From: Sphaerulina vaccinii
Lineage: Eukaryota > Ascomycota > Dothideomycetes > Mycosphaerellales > Mycosphaerellaceae
Assembly: GCA_022570795.1 (NCBI GenBank)
Contig: JAKUDP010000004.1
Location: 1,860,001-1,924,000, forward strand
Direction of reading: 5' to 3'
DNA length: 64,000 bases
This document shows, piece by piece, positions 43,590-55,175 of this stretch. Positions within the stretch are counted from its first letter, which is position 1; every line of letters starts with the position of its first letter. A program made the translations under genes and the position numbers. The notes beneath the pieces are model-generated. The model was not told the origin of the DNA. It searched no databases and saw nothing but the letters and a program-made list of their open reading frames with translations.

Positions 43590-45706
43590 ATGGCCTCTAA
43601 TGATCCCGGCTTCGCGCAAGCTGCTGCACCCGCCGAAGACCCCATCAAGGGCGCCATCTACAAGGACACTTCGTCTGGAGATCTGAAGGAAGAAGACAGA
43701 CCAGTCGCACCAGACCAGTTTGACCCGAAATATGAAACGACGAAGAAAGAGATATGGGCATGGTATGGATACTACATGGGCAACAACGGCTTGACGCTGT
43801 TCAACTTTGCGCCGACAGCAGCACAGAACTTGCTCTATCAACATGCTGAAGCGATTGGAGGAGCGGACAACACAATCGTACACTTCGCAGGCTCGAACAG
43901 GACTATCAATTCGGTGATCCTGCTATGCAATGGTATCTCCTTCGCCATTCAAATTGTGGTCTTCCTCATCCTCGGATCGTACGCAGATTTTGGTACTTTC
44001 AGACCCAATATCCTGATCGTGCTCTCTATCATTGCCTGGGGTATAGGTTTCGGCTGGCTTGGAGTCCATACCGTGGAGAACTGGCAGATTGGACTCGGCT
44101 TATACATCATTGGTCTGATCGCCTATCAACTATGTCTTACTTACTGGACGGCTGCATTTCCGGGACTGGCGAGAAACACTCCTCATATCCGGGAGAAAGC
44201 GCGACAATATGAGGATGGAGAGATCACCAGAGCTCAATATGATCATGCTGACAGCATGAAGAGGAACGAGCTGAGCAACGTCTCATTCATAGTACAGAGT
44301 GTGGTGGAGATCTTCATCTTGGTTGTCATCGTTGGCATCATGTTCGGCCTGAAAGTCAACGACAGCGTTGCGAACAACAACTATGGTCTCTCAGTTCTGA
44401 TAGCTTTCGCATCTGGTGTCTGGATCCTTGTTGCTTTACCTTGGTTCTTCCTCGAGAAGCGGAGACCTGGACAGGATCCTGGCATGAACATTGTCATCGC
44501 AGGTTTCTGGCAGCTCTATACTGCATTGACCCAGATCTGGCAACTTCGTCAGAGTCTGATGTATCTCATCGGATACTTCCTCCTCGGTGACTCCCTCAAC
44601 ACAACAGTGACCGTCATTGCGACCCTCCAGAACGAGATCGTGGCATACAACACCTTGCAACTCACCTACCTCCTCATCGTGGGCATAGCAGCTCAAGGAG
44701 TCGGTATCTTCGCTTTCTGGTTCATTCAGAAGCGCTTCCAGCTCTCGACGAAGACGATGTTCAACGCAGTCGCTGTAGGCATCATTCTGCTAGATGCCTG
44801 GGGCATGATTGGTATCTGGACGCAGCGCTTCGGCTTCCACAACAAGTGGGAAGTATGGGTCTACCAAGTGTTCTACGGCTTGTTTGTCTGCCCTTGGTAT
44901 TCGTACTCTCAAACTGTAAGTTTCATATCATCTATCACTCACTCTCTAACATGCCCCGCCTGTTCATCATCTCCCCGCCATCACATCATCAAAAGAGGGA
45001 CTATCAATACGTCGCATGCTCCTACCCGCTGTCAAAGCATCTGGCCATCATCTCCGCTCCGCTTCTGTTTGTTTCCGTCGATGAACCATGGGTTCGAGCT
45101 CGAAGCGTTGGGAGGCGTGCACAGACATGGCTCTGCACGGCGAGCTGCAGACGCCAACACATCATATACTCGAAAGAAGACATCCCGACACTCGTGTGGC
45201 AGACCATAAAGAAGAGCTGCGGCTTTATGCAGCTTTCCGCTGTCACCTACGTGGCGTGGCCGAATCTTGCGACACCACACCGAGGCCATGGCTCCACTAC
45301 ACAACCCATCCACTCGCTTCACGCCAATGCCCTTGGCCTCTACCACTTCCTACACAACCACTATTGGAGAAACAAAGACTAATCTTTTCTCCTACAGATG
45401 ATCTCCGAAGTAACCCCCCGCGGCAAAGAATTCCTCTTCTTCTCGCTCTTCTCCATCATCGGAAAAACCAGTTCATTCATCGGACCTTTCATCTCCTCGG
45501 CAATCATCGACGATACAGGCAACAATAGCTCGCCGTTCTACTTTCTCTTCGCGCTAAGCTTGGCGAGTTTCATATTCTTACTTTTCTTCGTGGATGTCAA
45601 GAAGTCCCGCGTTGAACAGGAGGAGTTCTTGTTACGCGAGGCAGACTTGAAGGCAAAGAGGAAGTTGGGGCTGGGGGCGGAGAGTGGGAGTAGTGTAGTA
45701 GCATGA
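43590..45706 (+). CDS. Atg22-like vacuolar MFS protein
   Basis: Exons 43590-44915 and 45398-45706 join in phase 0 into 544 residues. The intron is 482 nt, far above the 50-100 nt norm of this window, but has good sites (GTAAGT...CTACAG). Family features include an N-terminal WAWYGYYMGNNGLTLFNFAPTA segment, about ten to twelve hydrophobic helices, a hydrophilic middle loop (REKARQYEDGEITRAQYDHAD) and YSQTMISEVTPRGKEFLFFSLFSIIGKTSSFIGP in the second half. This last is very typical of Atg22-like proteins, and the intron falls exactly inside it. By family the protein exports amino acids from the vacuole after autophagy; the substrate here is not proven. Confidence 0.88.
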
Positions 45707-45775
45707 GTCTATGTAGACATACAGTAAAAGTGTCGCTAAGAGCAATCAATCAATCGTATTCTTCAAGCTTCATTA

Positions 45776-46445
45776 TTGCGTTAGTGGTAGTGGTGTTGTG
45801 CTGTACTTGTGACGAGAGTCATTGAAAGCAATCAATGCCTTTGGAGGTTCGTGATGGTGTTGTGCTGTAGTTGTGACGAAGTGAATAAGGTAGTGTGGTT
45901 GTACGGCCCATTTAACGATTGTGGAGGTCGTGTGGGTGCACAGTCCGAAACGGTGAGTATAAAGCTGTGGATCTGCTGGTAAATGGTAAACCAAGCATTC
46001 TTTTCTGCTTCACGGCATTGTTCTCACCTGCGTGTCGCGTGGCGCGTACATGCTATCGAGTCCCGTGGCTAGGTCTCGTAGTAGACGAAGCTGTGGAAGT
46101 ACTAATAACAGGGAGGACCAAGCAATGAATGCTGCTTCACGGCATTGTTCTCACCCGCGTGTCGCATGGCGCGCACATGCAACGCTGGATTCGGGTATCG
46201 GGGGGGGACGATGGAGAAACCGGACAGTTGGCATGGACATGTGTCTGCACGAGGTACATGTCGTCGTCCTTTCGTACAATGTTACAGTGATCGCAGCTAA
46301 GTAAGTAGTAATGTAGACATAGCCACTAGCTCTTCCTAGCTCTAGTTTCCGAGGTGAAGTAGTACACATTGATGTTTGTTTCCAGCTAGCTCTTCCTAGA
46401 TCGATATCCTAAGTAGTGTAGTACACAGACATGTTTGTTTCCAGC
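45776..46445. repeat. Series of local direct repeats
   Basis: Three separate duplications follow each other: ~26 bp at 45789-45813 and 45852-45878 (GGTGTTGTGCTGTA core, period 63); ~50 bp at 46003-46053 and 46128-46181 (GCTTCACGGCATTGTTCTCA core, period about 125); and ~60 bp at 46326-46385 and 46387-46445 (AGCTCTTCCTAG...TGTTTGTTTCCAGC). The region between the Atg22-like and NagB genes, 45707-46513, has no other recognised content. Confidence 0.7.
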
Positions 46446-46513
46446 GCATAGGTCGCATAGTCCAACAGTCTCGAGTGTTCGCGAGGCTACATGATCGAAT
46501 TCACAGAGAGCAA

Positions 46514-47803
46514 CTAAGCCGCTGTAGCAGAATCGACACGCTCGTGCATAGGTATGAGAGGCAGGTCCTTCACTTCCAGTCCTTCTAGCTTGTCTGTCGT
46601 GAGTTGTTGCTCAGGAAGTCGGTCATGCATTGAGTCGGGTACGAGGTCAGGTGTGACAGATCTGGTAAGTTCTTCTTGCGGTGGAGGAGCCAGCGTAGTA
46701 GGAGCGGCAGTTTCAGGTGAGGCTTCTGGCGTGACTGTGAAAGACTTGTTCGTAGGACTTCTCGGGTTGTCGAGCTTCTCCAGGACGGAGTCGCGCTTCT
46801 TCAGTACCATTTCTTCTGAGGTCAGGAATTGCCCAAAGCCTTGTGAGGCAGCGACTTGTTCGATAGACTTGAAGTACTTCACAGTCTTGACTTGTAATTC
46901 GAGAGTAGCGTCTTCATCGACAACGATCATGGCGTGTGGGTGCATCTGCAGCGAAGAGAGTGTCCACATATGGTTCACACCACCTTCGATGCATTTCTGC
47001 AGCGCGAGAGCCTTGTGTGCACCAGTGATGATGATGACCACCTCGCGTGCGTTCAGGACGGTTTGGATGCCTACTGTCAAGGCCATCTTCGGGACCAGAT
47101 CTACATCATTTTCGAAGAAGCGTGAGTTGGCAAGGATTGTGTCGTAGGCGAGACTAGCTTTGGTGTCAGTGATGTCGGCTTGTACTTGGAGGTAGAACTT
47201 ACGTCTTCACTCTCGTCCTGCTTTGCAAGCTTGAACCCGGCTCGTTGAATGCGATGTGCCCATCTGGTCCAATGCCACCAAGAAACAGCTCAATACCACC
47301 AGCTCTTCTAATCTTCTCCTCATATGCGATACACTCCTCTTCAAGATCTTCGGCGTTACCGTTCAAGATGTTGATGTTCGCAGGGTCGATGTCTACGTGG
47401 CTGAAGAAGTGCTTGTACATGAAGCTGTGGTACGACTCCGGGTGTTCGCGAGCAATGCCAACGTACTCATCCATATTGAAGGTGATGACATCTCGAAAGG
47501 ATATCTCGCCATTCTTGTGAGCCTTGACAAGATTCTTGTAGATATCCTCGGGTGATGATCCTGTTGGCAGGCCGAGCACGAATGGCTTTTCTGGAGTCGG
47601 ATTGAAGGACTTGATGCGATCTAGAAGATGATACAGTGAGTTAAGCCCAATGCCAGCAAGTCGGGGGCGAAATGCGTACAGATGATATAGTCCGAGATGT
47701 ACTTCGAGGCTGCAGCCTTCTTGTCTCGAATGATAAGTCTCCTTGATAGAGGGTCAGTCTCCCTGGCACACACATGGAAGCCAGGATATGCAACCACCTA
47801 CAT
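46514..47803 (-). CDS. Glucosamine-6-phosphate deaminase (NagB type)
   Basis: Five-part model: AT at 47803-47802, then exons 47741-47680, 47620-47203 and 47153-46514, for 373 residues. The start codon is split: AT|GTAGGT...CTGACCC...CAAG|G, giving ATG-AGA (MRLIIRD), the usual beginning of this enzyme. Motifs are LGLPTGSSPEDIY, TFNMDEYVG with the catalytic Asp, GGIGPDGHIAFNEPGSS with the Asp/His pair, SRTRVKTLAYDTI, and ITGAHKALALQKCIEGGVNHMWTLS. About 85 extra residues rich in Pro/Thr/Glu follow the enzyme core; bacterial NagB lacks them. It turns glucosamine-6-phosphate into fructose-6-phosphate and ammonia, the last step of GlcNAc catabolism. It is divergent from the transporter gene. Confidence 0.93.
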
Positions 47804-48857
47804 GTTGCGTTTCGGGTGGAGGCGGTATAGATGCAAGGGAGTGGTTTTCTTCTCTGGCTTGTGAAGAGAGCAGTAAGGTAGGATATACTGCTATCGATAG
47901 GCCCTGGTTGATGACATGACGGGCTTGTCATCTTCAAAGGTTGACGTCGCATCGCAGCTAGGTAGAGCTAGATGCAACGTGCACCATCGTGGCTCCCCGA
48001 TATGCCAAACTTTGTAGCAGCAGGAAGCGACAGCTCAGTCACCTCACCTCACTCACTAAGTACCTTATTCTCACTGACATTGGCGCTCATGGTGGATGCA
48101 TAGTGTAGGAGCATCAGTTTAAGCCTTCTAGTCCGGTAGTAATGAAGATAGTGATGGCACGCTCACGTTCTTGAAGTAGCATCTGGTGGAGATCTTGTCG
48201 CGTGGCCTGTAAGGTCGTACCCGGGCAAGATAGTTCAGCATGGAGCCTGGAGGAATGTATCGAGCTCGAGCGAGGGCAGCTGGCGAGATGGGTGTTGGCC
48301 GTGGCGAGAACGGCGGAGCCTTGAAGAGGAGCTTGCCTGACAATCACTCTATCATGAGGTTGCACAAATCCAGTACAACGGTACTCGCACTTGTTCAAGC
48401 ATGTGCCGCACCCCTTGCTTTTCGTGTGTGACTGTGATCCGCCATGCGCGCAGCCGAACGGTTACAGCTGTCGTGCACCCATCTCTCTTGTACCAGATGT
48501 CGCAGCCATCAGAGGCCCGCAAACGATGATATTGTGCGTCCCAGGATTCACAAGACAAGCGAAACAGGCCGTACTCCGAGCACGCGTGCCTTTCCTGCTG
48601 GCAGCTATCATTCACCAATCAGAGTGGCAGATTTGTTTTAGTGGGAGTTATTCCTGGTACATTGAAAGCTCACCTAAACAAGGGCTGGCTTGCTCTGTTA
48701 CTTCCTTCTCAGCTCTCCTATACTTAATGCTCTTCAACAGCTCGCGTGACCTCGACCGGTCGCTGACCTTCTAGCAAGTCCGCAAACATTCGCTCAAGAA
48801 ACACCAACCTCCATTTAACCTCCTCGACACCACACCGCACCGCAATTGTCGCCAGCC
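47804..48857. promoter_or_regulatory. Divergent promoter of deaminase and transporter genes
   Basis: About 1.05 kb separates the two start codons. One CACAAAT at 48363-48369 fits the Ndt80-family core CRCAAAW, which is of interest because an Ndt80-type gene lies in the same cluster. A single short match can be chance. No gene is seen inside. Confidence 0.35.
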
Positions 48858-50541
48858 ATGAGCTTCTCAGAGAAGGCCACGCCTTCACCAAACCTCGCAG
48901 AGGCAGACTCGACACATGGCAGCGACGACCAGCACGATCGCTCCTCCCCTACAGGCTGGATGTGTAAGTGAATGATGCGCAAAACCGGTCCCACATATGG
49001 CTGACTTGCTTTAGACCAAGAACACAAACTGGGCTTCCTCACGATCCCATACTATGCGTCTCCGAAAGCTCAGCTACTTTTGGTAGCGATGGTTTGCTTC
49101 CTTTGTCCAGGTGCGCTAGTCTTACTAGTCTTATAACTAGTGTAAGACTGCTAACTAGTCTTATAGGAATGTTCAACGCCGTCAATGGACTCGGAGGAGG
49201 CGGACAGCTCAACGCAGAAGCTAGCAGCGACTCGAACACAGCTCTCTACTCGACCTTCGCCGTGGTTGGCTTCCTAGCCGGCACAGTCACCAACACCATT
49301 GGTATTCGCTGGTCGCTCGCATTTGGCGGCATAGGCTACTCTGTCTACATCGCCGCTTACCTTTGCTACAACTTCACTGAGAACCTGGGCTTCATCACAT
49401 TCGCTGGCGCGCTCCTCGGAGTTTGCGCCGGCATCCTGTGGTCAGCCCAAGGTGCTATCATGATGTCGTACCCACTGGAGGCCGAAAAGGGACGCTTCAT
49501 ATCCTGGTTCTGGATGATCTTTAACATGGGCGGTGTGATTGGCAGTCTGGTAAGTGGCGAAACATAAAAACTAGCTGTTCATTGCTGACCATACATCAGG
49601 TTCCACTAGGACAAAATATCCACAATGACCACAATGGCACAGTATCAAACGGCACGTACATCGGCTTTTTGATCCTGACCTTCATTGGTGGCATGCTTGC
49701 GTGGGTTCTGGTGGATGCCAAGAAGGTCGTTCGCAGTGACGGATCCAAGGTGATACTCATGATGCACCCAACCTGGAAGTCTGAGATCCTCGGACTCTGG
49801 GAGACACTGATCAGAGATCCTTGGGTCCTGTGCCTGTTTCCAATGTTCTTCGCTTCCAACTGGTTCTACACCTACCAGTTCAACGGTGTCAACCTGGCTC
49901 GATTCACAGTCCGCACCCGCGCACTCAACAGCGTCCTCTACTGGTTCATGCAGATCGTCGGCGCATACATCTTCGGCAACGCACTCGACATTGAGAGGTT
50001 CTCGCGGACTATGCGTGCCAAGGGCTGCTGGATTGTACTCTTCGTGCTGACCATGGTCATCTGGGGAGGTGGCTACGCATTCCAGGTCGATTACACCCGC
50101 GCATCAGTCGCTGTGGTGGACAATGACCAGATCATGGACTGGTCTGAAGGCCGCTACATCGGACCCATGTTCCTGTACATGTTCTACGGCTTCTACGATG
50201 CTGCTTGGCAGACTTCCGTCTACTGGCTCATGGGCGCTCTCTCCAACAACAGCCGCACACTAGCCAACTATGCCGGATTCTACAAGGGTATCCAGTCTGC
50301 AGGTGCTGCAATCATGTGGCGCATGGACGGTCTCAAGATTCCCTACATGAGCGAGTTCGCATCTTGCTGGGGTCTCTTGGCCGGCAGCTTGCTCATCGCA
50401 CTACCGATGATGATTAAGAAGATTCGCGACACGACCCCAGTCGAGGAGGACCTGCAGTTCACTGATGAGACGATGGACGACATCAAGGTTGGCAAGCCGG
50501 TTGGCAACACGACCGCGACCGACCTCGAAGAGAAGGCATAA
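48858..50541 (+). CDS. UNC93-like MFS protein, candidate GlcNAc transporter
   Basis: Four exons (48858-48963, 49015-49110, 49167-49549, 49600-50541) give 508 residues in phase. After a polar N-tail come KLGFLTIPYYASPKAQ, then MFNAVNGLGGGGQ, ALYSTFAVVGF and a series of hydrophobic helices. WSAQGAIMMSYPLEAEKGRFISWFWMIFNMGG and a C-terminal half with FASNWFYTYQFNGVNLARF follow. This is the DUF895/UNC93-like MFS type. Its place between deaminase and kinase genes suggests GlcNAc uptake at the plasma membrane, as for NGT1 of Candida and the Trichoderma cluster. Intron 2 (49111-49166) is built of repeated ACTAGTCTTA-type units in direct and inverted order. Confidence 0.85.
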
Positions 50542-52152
50542 GTGTGCCACGTCGCACGATCTCATCTCCTCGAGCAGGGATGGATTTGTGATCAGTCTGA
50601 CTTTTCCGATTACTGCATGATCGGTGTACGAAGACGGGTTTGATTGCTTCGCACAAGACGCGAAGAAGTACTTTGAGATGAAGGGATGACATTCGAGCAA
50701 GGCGTTGAGGTTTCGGGACCCAGATGCTGCTAGTCGCGGCCTGGTATTGGAGCGTAATGACAGATCGCACGCATGACACCGTGTAGCGTGAGAAAGGTTC
50801 AGCAGAACAGTTCAAACACACTTCAGACAGATTTCCAGCTTCCCGATTCAGTAATGCATTAAGTGTATAGGAATGGTCGATCTACTGACCAATCCCGAGA
50901 TAGCAGCATTGATTGACCTATATTCAGCTGTAGTAGCTGTAGCTCGAGCACAAAGTCGTCACAGGATCTAACCGTATAACGACCCTCGTGGTCGATCGTG
51001 CAAAGAGCCGCGTCCCGTTGTGGCTGCCACGCTGCCCAGCAAAGAGGCTGACTTGGCCTCCCAATAGCTCTACTACGCCGTACGGCTGGCTGTTCAACAG
51101 TCGGTGTGGCGGGCACAATGAATGGCATTCTCGTGTAGGAGATGCCGTCTCATAGTGTGCCTGGCGTACAACTTCTCGTATGCAGCACATTCACTTGAAA
51201 CTGAGGCACGGTATCAGGCAGGCGCACAAGGTGAAATGGACGAGACTCGGAGGCTCGGAGGTGAGGTCTGCATGAAGCATGAACCACGGCTAAGTGGTCG
51301 TAATCCGGCTCTGACGGTGCCTCTACTTTGCTGTCCTGATGTCAGCGGGACATACCGGAGCTCTGATCAAGCCTTCACTTTCCTTCTCCTCGTTGGGATG
51401 TAACGCCAGATTGCAACCAGCTGTGGTTGTGTTTGCAAATCCACTCTTCGGCGCGGTCAGCAGCCACTCGTTGGAGACGACGGTGTCGCTCATGCACGAT
51501 CCGACTACCTCGAGCAAGTTGTAGCTTGTCTCGATCCCTTTTTCGCAGCAGCGGAGCCTCCTGCCGGCATTGCCTCTGCTGATTCAAGCTCTGAACTGGC
51601 GTGCCAAAGGCTGAAGTCGATCAAGGCGATCGGCCCTCCTCCCTCAGCAAGCACCTCTCATCAACTGCAATGCCTTGATGAAACCTTCCTTGGTCTGAAT
51701 CCACTCGACACAACACGACGTTGCTCCGTCCGAACCTGGCTCCACTCCATCGCGCTGCTCTCACCACTTGCGTGCGTGCCTCATCTGCTCTCAACTGCTG
51801 CTGCGGCGCTCGCTCCTCTTCTAGGTCCGCAGCCTGATGTATCACCACCATGCTGCCCGCGTGTCGACTACCATCCTGGCCCACTGCTACTCCTAACACA
51901 TAACCTCACCTTATACGGGTCAGCATCCAACATCCCAGTCCCTCGCCGGTGTCACAAGCACCACCTCGCCAGGCCTCGTCCATTCTTACCTACCTTAGTC
52001 TGAGCGCGTATAGAAGGCATATCTGTCCGCTGCCCGTGCTGCCAGGCATTCCCCCGAAAGAGCATATGAGGCACCTCACCTACCTCTACCTCCAATCTGC
52101 AATTTCCCTGAAATAGACTTCCGCGTCCGTAGCTGGGGATTGCGAGCTTCAC
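50542..52152. other. 1.6-kb intergenic region
   Basis: This is the region upstream of the kinase gene. There is one CACAAAG at 50949-50955, near the Ndt80 core CRCAAAW but not a full match. Several short frames occur but no gene is recognised. Confidence 0.4.
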
Positions 52153-53757
52153 ATGACCTCTTTTGGCATAATTGTCGGTCGCTACTGCCTTCGGGTCCTT
52201 CTGGACCTGTTACATTCTGTCAAGCTGGGGAAAGCCATGAGCGTGACGATGCAGTCGGTGGTTAGAGTGGTGCATCCAACGTATAGCTCGAAGCCTCGTG
52301 TGGGCCATCATCATGTAGTCGAGAAGCGGGGGCCCGACGATAAGAGCATGGACGAGTTCCTCCAAGAGACGAGAGGTATGTTCGAGGCGAATCTACAGAC
52401 GGAGCGTCTGTTGGCGATATCTGCACAGCTACAAACGGAGTGCTGGGAAAGACTCGAGAAGTCGGCAATTTCTATGCTGCCATCATATACACATACATTA
52501 CCTACCGGGCACGAACGAGGGGACTTCCTGGCACTGGATGTGGGAGGCTCGACATTCCGCATTGCACTCATACGGCTTTCTGGGAAAGGCAAGCCTGGCA
52601 ATGACGGCCTGCAAATCCGGAGAATTCGCAGCTTTCCCATCAATGAGCAGATCCGCGGACTGGAAGGGCAAGCGTTCTTCGACTGGATGGCCGAGAGGAT
52701 TGGCGACATGCTTGGCGAATACAATCACATCAATGGCACGACGAATGCACAACTGCCAATGGGACTGGCGTGGTCGTTTCCGATCGAGCAGACATCGCCT
52801 CGCAGTGGGCGACTGGGAGCCATGGGCAAGGGCTTCAAGGCCACATGTGGCGTGGAAGGAGAAGATCTCAGCGAGCTCATTATGCGGTCGTGCAACGCTC
52901 GAAATCTGAATGTTCAAATGCGAGCGATCATCAACGACAGTGCTGGGACCCTCATCTCGCAAGCTTATCGCGATCCTTCGACACGCATGTCACTGATTGT
53001 GGGCACTGGCATGAACGCTGGTCTGTTTCTGCCTCTGAAGTCTTTGGGCTCATTGAAGTTCGGCGAACGACCAGAGTCATGGTATGATCAAGCCGAGCGC
53101 GTTCTTATCAACACAGAGCTCAGTATGATCGGACAGCACTCTTTGCCTAAGACGAAGTACGATGAGAGACTGAATTCGAACCACTCTTCGCCTGACTTCC
53201 AGCCATTGGAGTATCAAATATCTGGTCGATACATGGGTGAAATCGCTAGGCTTGTGTTGGTCGACGCTATCGAGCACGCCGGCCTCTTTGGTGGCCAAAT
53301 GCCTACTGATTTGGATCAATCGTATTCGTTTGACTGTAAGACACTGGCTGCATTCGAGAGTGACACTTCAAGGAACCTAGACAAGGCGCGCGCTGTGTTC
53401 TCTCAAGCACATCTACTGCGTTCTGCTCCGCGGACGCGAGATCTCGAGTTCGTGCGCGACATTGCAAGCCTGGTGTCTCGCCGAGCAGCAGCACATCTCG
53501 CGACTGCCATTCACGCGCTGTGGAGAGTACGAACAGAAGCCGAAGACCTGAAATGTTCAGCAAATGTCACAATAGCGTGCACTGGCACTATCATCGAGAG
53601 GTATCCTGGCTACCGGCAACGCTGTCAGAACCACATTGACGACCTCTGTGAGCAGTCTGGAGGCTCAAGAGGCGCTGTCACGTTGAGCATGGCTCCGGAG
53701 AGCTCCATCTTTGGCGCTGCGGTAGCAGTTGCTTGCATGGAGGGGCAATCTGGATAG
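52153..53757 (+). CDS. Hexokinase-family sugar kinase, candidate GlcNAc kinase
   Basis: A single exon of 534 residues; an internal Met at 52237 would remove 28 hydrophobic N-terminal residues and is equally possible. Hexokinase features are LPTGHERGDFLALDVGGSTFRIALI (phosphate-1 loop), GLAWSFPIEQTS, a core NDSAGTLISQAY with the catalytic Asp, and GTGMNAGLFLP. The C-terminal IACTGTIIERYPGY and GAAVAVACME close the fold. The sugar loop departs from glucokinase or hexokinase 1/2 (FSFP/NDTxGT), as in fungal HXK3/NAG5-type GlcNAc kinases. With the neighbours, the likely reaction is GlcNAc plus ATP to GlcNAc-6-phosphate in the cytosol. Confidence 0.88.
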   Translation: MTSFGIIVGRYCLRVLLDLLHSVKLGKAMSVTMQSVVRVVHPTYSSKPRVGHHHVVEKRGPDDKSMDEFLQETRGMFEANLQTERLLAISAQLQTECWERLEKSAISMLPSYTHTLPTGHERGDFLALDVGGSTFRIALIRLSGKGKPGNDGLQIRRIRSFPINEQIRGLEGQAFFDWMAERIGDMLGEYNHINGTTNAQLPMGLAWSFPIEQTSPRSGRLGAMGKGFKATCGVEGEDLSELIMRSCNARNLNVQMRAIINDSAGTLISQAYRDPSTRMSLIVGTGMNAGLFLPLKSLGSLKFGERPESWYDQAERVLINTELSMIGQHSLPKTKYDERLNSNHSSPDFQPLEYQISGRYMGEIARLVLVDAIEHAGLFGGQMPTDLDQSYSFDCKTLAAFESDTSRNLDKARAVFSQAHLLRSAPRTRDLEFVRDIASLVSRRAAAHLATAIHALWRVRTEAEDLKCSANVTIACTGTIIERYPGYRQRCQNHIDDLCEQSGGSRGAVTLSMAPESSIFGAAVAVACMEGQSG

Positions 53758-54669
53758 AATAAAGGATGCCTATCTAGGCGAGACGAAGTCATGTCCAGGA
53801 ATTTGAAGGTTACCATTGCTTGTTTGACTGCATTACGAGCGATATGGCGCAAGGCGTTGGACTATACCGCCTGGCGACTACCACGCCGGCGATGATGGAA
53901 ACCGCATTGATCATTGGACATCGCATATTGGATTGATTGAAGACATGCTATACGCTACATGCTGCATACAGCATAGAGAAATACAAGCGTACTTGGGTTA
54001 CGAAGCACACGTGTTCTGGAACGGCCAACGAGGCTGACAGTAAGACCAACTACCGTAAATGCGTAATCTGCTTAACCTCGTCTCCGGCTTGGATAGGAGC
54101 GAAAAACGATCATACCGTAGCATCGCAGAAATTTAGCCTGATACACGAAGTAGTAGTAGTAGTAGTCTGATGAAACACAACGATCACGATCCAGCTATGC
54201 TATTAAGTCATTAAGCCCGACGTGACTTGCCGTTTTAGGAAGATCTTCATACAGCTATAGAAGACAGCTAACATGATCAACAGCCGATTATGCACAATCT
54301 ACTAGTCCTTTCGGAATGCTTTGCCGTATGTCCACTGCGGCCGCAGACGCGGGAATACATATCCGTTGCTTTTGTGTGATGCAACGCTCATCTGCAATGT
54401 ATCAGCCACACGCATGAACAGTGGGTTGCACAGCATATATCGCCACCCTGGAGTACCTGAGCGCTTACTGCAACTACTACATGCTTGTACCTGCGTTTGA
54501 GGAGTCTGGACTTCGCTGATGTGACGCTGTGAATGTGGCTCATTTGAGCTGGTATTGGAGGTCTATCTCCATCATCACCGCCTCTCGAGAGTTCCGAGCA
54601 GTATTCATACAGAGTGGCATAGTCATCGCGTCGCTCATCAGAGATGCCCAGGAGCAAGTTTGTATCACC
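53758..54669. other. Intergenic region with a GTA microsatellite
   Basis: No gene is seen. A (GTA)n run of about five to six units lies at 54150-54168. This region separates convergent genes. Confidence 0.5.
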
Positions 54670-55175
54670 TTATTCATCGTCTTCGTCGTCTTCGCCCATG
54701 TCCTCCGGCGACCTTGCCACACCTCCGGCATCTATGTATGCTCTTAGCTTCACGACGAGATGCTGTCTGCGCACCTTCTGGCGCTTTCGTGGCTTGGCTG
54801 GTGCGGATTTGCTGAGATTGGCTGGTTTGTTCACGCGGAACTGCTTCATCTTCTGCTCGTTGTGCTGCTGCATTACGCGGACGCGATCGCGGACTTGGGA
54901 AATCGTAGGAGCAGCTACAACTTGTGAGTTAGCTCACGCGTGGAAGGAGTGCTTCCAATTAGTCAGAACTTACTACCAGAATAAGAGCGAATCAGCTCGG
55001 CAATATGAACAAAATCAAGCGCAGAGATGTCGAGTCGAAACGTGAAGAGCAGTAACGTCTTGTCGGCCTCGCTGGCCCAGATAAATTGCCTCACATCGCA
55101 TTCTGGGATGGGCTGTGCCACCTCGGGCTTCTCTTGCTCCGCGAGCTGCTCAGAATCTGGTACGTCTGGAGGCAT
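54670..55175 (-). CDS. Small SANT/Myb-like protein inside the GlcNAc cluster
   Basis: Exons 55175-54974 and 54914-54670 join in phase (A|CT giving Thr) over a 59-nt intron with CTAAC, giving 148 residues. The acidic lead ends PIPECDVRQ. Then comes a three-helix pattern with FIWASEADKTLLLFTFRLD, DFVHIAELIRSYSGS and a third helix SQVRDRVRVMQQH. This W...LL...IA..I...V..R spacing is that of the small Myb/SANT-like proteins common in Dothideomycetes. A very basic part (KPRKRQKVRRQHLVVKLRAY) and an acidic tail (EDMGEDDEDDE) follow, suggesting a nuclear protein. A role in the cluster is only inferred from position. Confidence 0.7.

Noticed and set aside
46554..47147. 197-codon plus frame over the deaminase gene
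   Set aside because: It is antisense to the conserved NagB exon and Ser-rich from codon reversal.
52262..52962. Minus-strand frames of 68-154 codons in the kinase gene
   Set aside because: They are shadows of the hexokinase-type exon, which has all family motifs.
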